Assembly: GCF_000003815.2 (NCBI RefSeq)
Contig: NC_049979.1
Location: 479,837-543,836, forward strand
DNA from: Branchiostoma floridae
Taxonomy: Eukaryota > Chordata > Leptocardii > Amphioxiformes > Branchiostomatidae
Reading direction: 5' to 3'
DNA length: 64,000 nucleotides
Shown here: one piece after another, positions 59,776-64,000 of the stretch
Layout: the number at the start of each line of letters is the position of its first letter
How positions within the stretch are numbered: position 1 is the first letter of the stretch
Made by a program: the position numbers and the translations under genes
The notes under the pieces: generated by a model
The model's database searches: none
Seen by the model: only the letters and a program-made list of their open reading frames with translations
Told to the model about the DNA's origin: nothing

Positions 59776-60134
59776 CAGGGTTTGAAAGGTTTTCTAAAAT
59801 TAACTTCTCCTGTTGGGCAAGAAAATTTAAAACATGATTAGAAAATTTAGAAAAAAAGTCCTAAGTAACACTTCACTTGCCCAAAATTTGAAAAAAACTA
59901 TTTTCTTTGTATTTTCACTTCCAGTAATGAAAGTCTTTTACTATTGGCTCTATTTTTATGTGTTGAACAATGCTTGATGCCATGACTGTAAAAAGTAACA
60001 AGTACATTGTACATTGTACTGTGTATCTAAATCTCACTCATCGAAAAATCTTAGTTGCCCAAACGGACATGTACTTGCCCGATCAGCACTTTACCTGCCC
60101 CGGACAATCAGACTAGTGGACTTGTCCAACCCTG
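59776..60134 (+). mobile_element. hAT-like element family B, full-length copy
   Basis: Starts CAGGGTTTGAAAGG and ends CTTGTCCAACCCTG. Flanks are aatgct and tatgct (59770-59775, 60135-60140), a 5/6 match that fits a 5-6-bp target duplication. Words 'cttgcccaaaatttga', 'tgactgtaaaaagtaaca' and 'acttgcccgatcagca' pair with the truncated copy at 49672-49836. Confidence 0.8.
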
Positions 60135-60142
60135 TATGCTTC

Positions 60143-60354
60143 CCTGGGGCTAAGAATACACCTGCAGCTGCATACACAGGTGAGTGCTGGTAAAATCGGA
60201 GCTGTGCAGGTGGTTTTGATGTCTACCTGCAAAACTATACTGCGGACATTACGCCATTTTCACAGTTTTTTGGTTGCGATTTCTGACTGCAGAGCCTTGA
60301 CACTGTAGATATATGTTTTCATTTCCACTGTACCACAGGTTAGTTTCAACCCTG
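60143..60354 (-). mobile_element. hAT-like element family A, copy 3, diverged
   Basis: In reverse orientation to the copies at 2390 and 29766: 'ggtgagtgctggtaaaatcg', 'gagctgtgcaggtggttttg', 'atgtctacctgcaa'. Ends GTTTCAACCCTG. It lies 8 bp after the family B element, so two elements of different families are adjacent. Confidence 0.65.
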
Positions 60355-60554
60355 AACATCTAACACCTGAAAAAACCTCCTTTTATCCATGTTTGTGAGG
60401 ATTAGGCATCCAGAAATGAAAGATGTTAGTAATACCGTATTTCAGCATTTAAAAATACCAAACATTTCAGATGTTGTCCAACATCTTTCTTCAGTGAAGG
60501 AAAATGAATTAATTTTTTTCACTGAAAGGTCTGGAATTGTCCAGTTGTATAGAT

Positions 60555-60700
60555 GAATGAATGAATAAATGACCTTTATTCATACTGGTAATGCCCTGTC
60601 GGCCTTGGCCGTTCTTCCCAGAGGACCAGTTGAAGAAATAGAAAATTAATACAAAATAACTATTTACACTAAATACTTAAAAATCATAATATCATGATTC
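60555..60700 (-). repeat. LINE-like 3' tail with ATGA repeat
   Basis: (ATGA)n then 'ataaatgacctttattcata' and 'ccctgtcggccttggccgtt'; the minus-strand reading ends in a (TCAT)n tail. Confidence 0.45.
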
Positions 60701-62207
60701 ATAAGATTGAATCAAAAGTCCCTGTTATGTTATACTCAGTTCATTGACATTTACTACATCAGACCTGTCACGACGTATATTTCAGCCAGCTGTAATCACT
60801 GTTACATTTATGGATGTAATACTGCAGTAAGGAAAGTAACAGCCTCTATATATATATAAGAAGGTGCACAATTCCTTTGAAGGCTTTGAAGTCAGTTGCA
60901 AAATCATGCGAAGCACCAGACAGATTAAATAATACATACATTCTGTGCATTAGTAGGGTCCTTGACAGTGTTTAAGTTACATAACCATAAGCTTTACCAG
61001 ACTTATCAAGAAATGAGAAAGGACTGGATAAGAAGTTACCTGCGTGCAAAAGAACTTGTATATACTGCATGTCACACATGGTGGAAGATGAAACACATTT
61101 TATTTCAAACTGTTCCTTCTACGATCACTAAAGAAAAGAGTTCTTTATAAAGAGGCCACTAAATTCCATCCAAAATTGTGTTTACCGACAAAAAGAAAAC
61201 TACCACTACCAGTACCCTCCTCCTAACATCACAGAACCCACACATTACTGAAAAAGTGGGATCCTTCCTCTTCTACTGTCCCAGAAAAAGAAGTCCAAAA
61301 GTTAGAATTTAGAGTTTGCTTTTAGACTAGAGTAGACACATACTACATGTACTTTCACTTTACTTTCACTTTTAAATTATTTAATGTACATGTACATTGT
61401 TCTAAACTATCGTTCGCCCACGTTCATTTTACTGGCAATTAGCCCTTGGGCAAGAATTTGCAATGAACTATCATCACTAAGATTACTAGCATACAAATAT
61501 ACTGTACACAGATATGTTGAGTGGCCCAAATGCCACAGAAATGAAGATTAGTAGTACACATGTAGTAGTGATGGGCAATGCACAAACAATTGTGGTTGTG
61601 ATAAGTTACCATAAGGGTTAGAGGTTACATACGCCGTATGACTCTACTATGACTTCATTGTACCACACTGTACTACTGTATTTGGGTGGGAAGAAGCTCC
61701 ACTTTACAGTAGTTGTAGGAAAAACTCAAGTCAATCTATCACACCCCCTTTCAGTGCACACAGGTGTCTCCTTTGAGGATTTTGGAGCTACTTTTCCGGA
61801 CGCTCATCCCAGATGACGTCTGCGCGCACCCCCCCCCCCCCCCCCTGCTGACACGGTAGCCTCTGATAGGTCGTGGCTTAGGGCTGGCATTTCAGGGAAA
61901 TGCCACAGGTAGGACGGGACTTGCTGAAAGGTTTCAGCTCAACCTAAAGGTGCTTTGTAATGCCATAAGACATGCAAGAAGGAAATAGGGGATTGCTGGC
62001 GAGACATAAATGCCCGTTGCTTCCAACCAGTCCAGACATTTTGAGCAATTTGACTGGAGTCCACTCTAAGATGGCATTTGGAAACTTTGCAAACTTTTGA
62101 ATGTCTTCAGGCAGATGGGGGTACACTGAGAGGGTAAGGAGATCCATAAACCATTAATAGATCAGCAACAGTTTCCCCAAATGTAGGACTCAATAATACA
62201 CTGGTAA
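60701..62207. other. Intergenic DNA, no gene recognised
   Basis: Holds a short LINE-like tail (61437-61480; matches 45596), a poly-C tract near 61829-61844 beside a CpG patch, and TA-rich words. No domain-bearing open frame. Confidence 0.4.
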
Positions 62208-62422
62208 GTAACACTAGTTCATCCGCAGGGTAACCTATATCCGTTGCTTTTGAAAAACGGGTAAGTAGGGGTATCAAGACGACGGACGATAGTCTCAAAC
62301 TACAATAGTTTGAACACATTATAACTTGAAACCACCTTCTGCCGACTTGATATCCCTTATTACCGTGTGGGTAAACACAACGAATATAGGTTACCCTGCG
62401 GAAAAAGGTGAACTAGCGCTAC
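62208..62422. mobile_element. Foldback MITE (CTAGTTCA...TGAACTAG)
   Basis: Left arm: 'actagttcatccgcagggta' then 'acctatatccgttg'. Right arm: 'caacgaatataggttaccct' then 'gcggaaaaaggtgaactag'. The arms pair over about 35 bp with one small length difference. Target duplication not clear. Confidence 0.75.
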
Positions 62423-62614
62423 ATCAAAACGATATTCAAGATTGTATGAATCTGAATAGGATAAAAAAACACAGAAGTTCTACTGCCGTAAATCGAACTT
62501 AAATAGTACCAAATAGCTTGAAGATCAATCCACAACTTCCTGACCTCTTATAAATGGCACAGAAAACATTAACCTTCTTGGGGAAGGTAATAAAAAAAGT
62601 ACCGTAATCACTAA

Positions 62615-63260
62615 GGACTGAAAATGGACAACAGACAGAAGAAAACCAGGACAGATCAGGACATTTCAGGTACATCTACATTATTTACTAAAAACTGAAA
62701 ATGGACAACAGACAGAAGAAAACCAGAACATGCCATGCAGGTACAGGTACAAAAGACAGAAGAAAACCAGAACAGATCAGGACATTTCAGGTACATCTAC
62801 ATTATTTACCAAGAACTGAAAATGGACAACAGACAGAAGAAAACCAGGACGGATCAGGACATTTCAGGTACATCTACTGTAACATTATTTACTAAGGACT
62901 GAAAATGGACAACAGACAGAAGAAAACCAGAACAGATCAGGACATTTCAGGTACATCTACTGTAACATTATTTACTAAGGACTGAAAATGGACAACAGAC
63001 AGAAGAAAACCAGGACAGATCAGGACATTTCAGGTACATCTACATTATTTATAGCCTGATTAAATCTCGCTTATAGCAGCCCGCCCAACATCCGCCGGCC
63101 CCCTAGGGGAGGGGCCAGTTACAGCCCTGGACAGCGGAGTTTGTGTTACACAGACTACATTATTTACTAAGAACTGAAAATGGACAACAGACAGAAGAAA
63201 ACCAAACATGCCAGGCAGGTACAGAAGAAAACCAGGATCAGGACATTTCGGGTACATCTA
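62615..63260. repeat. Minisatellite, 77-83-bp unit
   Basis: 'gaaaatggacaacagacaga' recurs at 62620, 62697, 62818, 62901, 62984 and 63176. The 83-bp spacing appears twice in succession, and one 192-bp spacing is explained by the 103-bp insertion at 63052-63154 plus a 12-bp target duplication. Confidence 0.9.
63052..63154 (+). mobile_element. 103-bp SINE-like retroposon, exact 12-bp target duplication
   Basis: The insert interrupts a minisatellite unit and is flanked by ctacattattta on both sides (63040-63051, 63155-63166). The 12-bp duplication fits target-primed reverse transcription. Words match the copy at 48333-48415 in the same order. A weak 'agttacagccc' resembles a pol III B box, but no clear tRNA, 5S or 7SL relationship is visible. 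Confidence 0.8.
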
Positions 63261-63816
63261 CATTATTGATCAGTGTGCCCGATAGCGAGAGGGCGAGACG
63301 AAATGCCACCTCCGCCGAGGGCGATCTCTCACGTCCTGACAAACCGTGACGTCCCCCGACGCACACGGCAACCTTTACCTGCTGCCTCCTGCCTTTTACC
63401 GGATTAGGCACAGGGTCCCTGGATGGGCGATCAGCTGTCTGATAGGACCTTAGCAACAATCTATTTTGTATCAACATTGTGTACAAGGGCTCTCTGTTGT
63501 AGATACCCGGGGAACCCTGAATCATCTGCAGTTACCAGTTGGAAAGTTCGAGAGCAAGCAAGAAATTGAGCCAGAAAGTGTCCCAAGAGTTCCGGTGGTG
63601 GGGTGTCACTTTGCTGAGTTCTTATCAAATATAAGAATATCAGTATACATATGAACATGATATATTAGACATATTGCTTAATATGTCTATTGGTAGTTAC
63701 TGGAAAAGTCGAAACCAGTTAGCTTAGTTTTGTGGGAGTAAAGAAGTGTAAAGGACATACCAAAGCTCATATAGAAAAAAAAAATCAACTTTTTTACATG
63801 ACCAACTACTTTTCAG
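63261..63816. other. Intergenic or intronic DNA
   Basis: CpG-richer at 63280-63420, then AT-rich. Contains a possible acceptor (tctgcag near 63531) followed by an open stretch, but no domain. Confidence 0.35.
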
Positions 63817-63947
63817 TGTGGGTATTGTATACCATCCTGTATCCGTTTGCTTTAATCTTTTCACTTCCTTTGTGGTTAGCAAGCAAAAAAACCGAGCCAG
63901 TGGTTACAACGGATGATGGTACACAGGCTAGAACCACTACTCATTAG
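63817..63947 (+). CDS. Possible terminal coding exon of an unidentified membrane protein
   Basis: A pyrimidine-rich acceptor (ctacttttcag, AG at 63815-63816) precedes an open frame that encodes one clear hydrophobic segment (VLYTILYPFALIFSLPLWLA) and then a polar tail (ASKKTEPVVTTDDGTQART) before TAG. A single membrane segment with a short charged cytosolic tail is a plausible C-terminus. I do not recognise the protein, and no upstream exon is identified. It could be a chance frame. Confidence 0.25.
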
Positions 63948-64000
63948 GACTTGTGATGTAAACTGTATCTCTGTTATATATTTTGTCTCACTCTTGCCTC

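Overview
The window is animal nuclear DNA. The best fit is an amphioxus (Branchiostoma) draft assembly. The evidence is one unmistakable bilaterian gene of the IRF2BP family without visible introns, three runs of N (assembly gaps), no bacterial-style gene packing, and a very high load of short inverted-repeat transposons, tRNA-derived SINE copies and minisatellites. The species call rests on my recollection of repeat types, not on a search.

Layout. 1-6.3 kb: intergenic DNA with a degenerate tandem array (2.1-3.4 kb) split by a short hAT-like element. 6.3-8.3 kb, minus strand: the IRF2BP orthologue, with an N-terminal zinc finger, a conserved central region and a C-terminal RING finger. It is interrupted by a 100-N gap and by a one-base excess in a G run that shifts the frame before the RING. 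A CpG-rich upstream region holds an NRF-1-type palindrome. 10-20 kb: a cluster of foldback MITEs, several with 9-bp target duplications, interleaved with minisatellites (61-bp units; a two-level array whose period changes in 11-bp steps; an array built from a MITE end). 20-33 kb: SINEs, LINE-like tails, an array with shrinking units and two hAT-like elements. 33-46 kb: two long degenerate arrays (about 185-bp units; units of roughly 100-130 bp) carrying inserted elements with exact target duplications, including a 1547-bp element. 46-64 kb: more intergenic DNA, a 71-bp satellite next to a gap, a 410-bp-unit array, a tetranucleotide array and several hAT-like copies. A possible terminal exon lies at the right end.

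Only one protein gene is well supported. Nearly all other open frames come from repeats. Several GC-richer, repeat-free blocks (around 5.3, 23.5, 32.3, 38, 42.5, 48 and 53 kb) look like candidate cis-regulatory DNA, but this is a compositional impression that needs alignment. I see no operon, CRISPR array, rRNA gene or convincing functional tRNA gene. The most informative structure is transposons sitting inside tandem arrays, where neighbouring repeat units preserve the empty target site.
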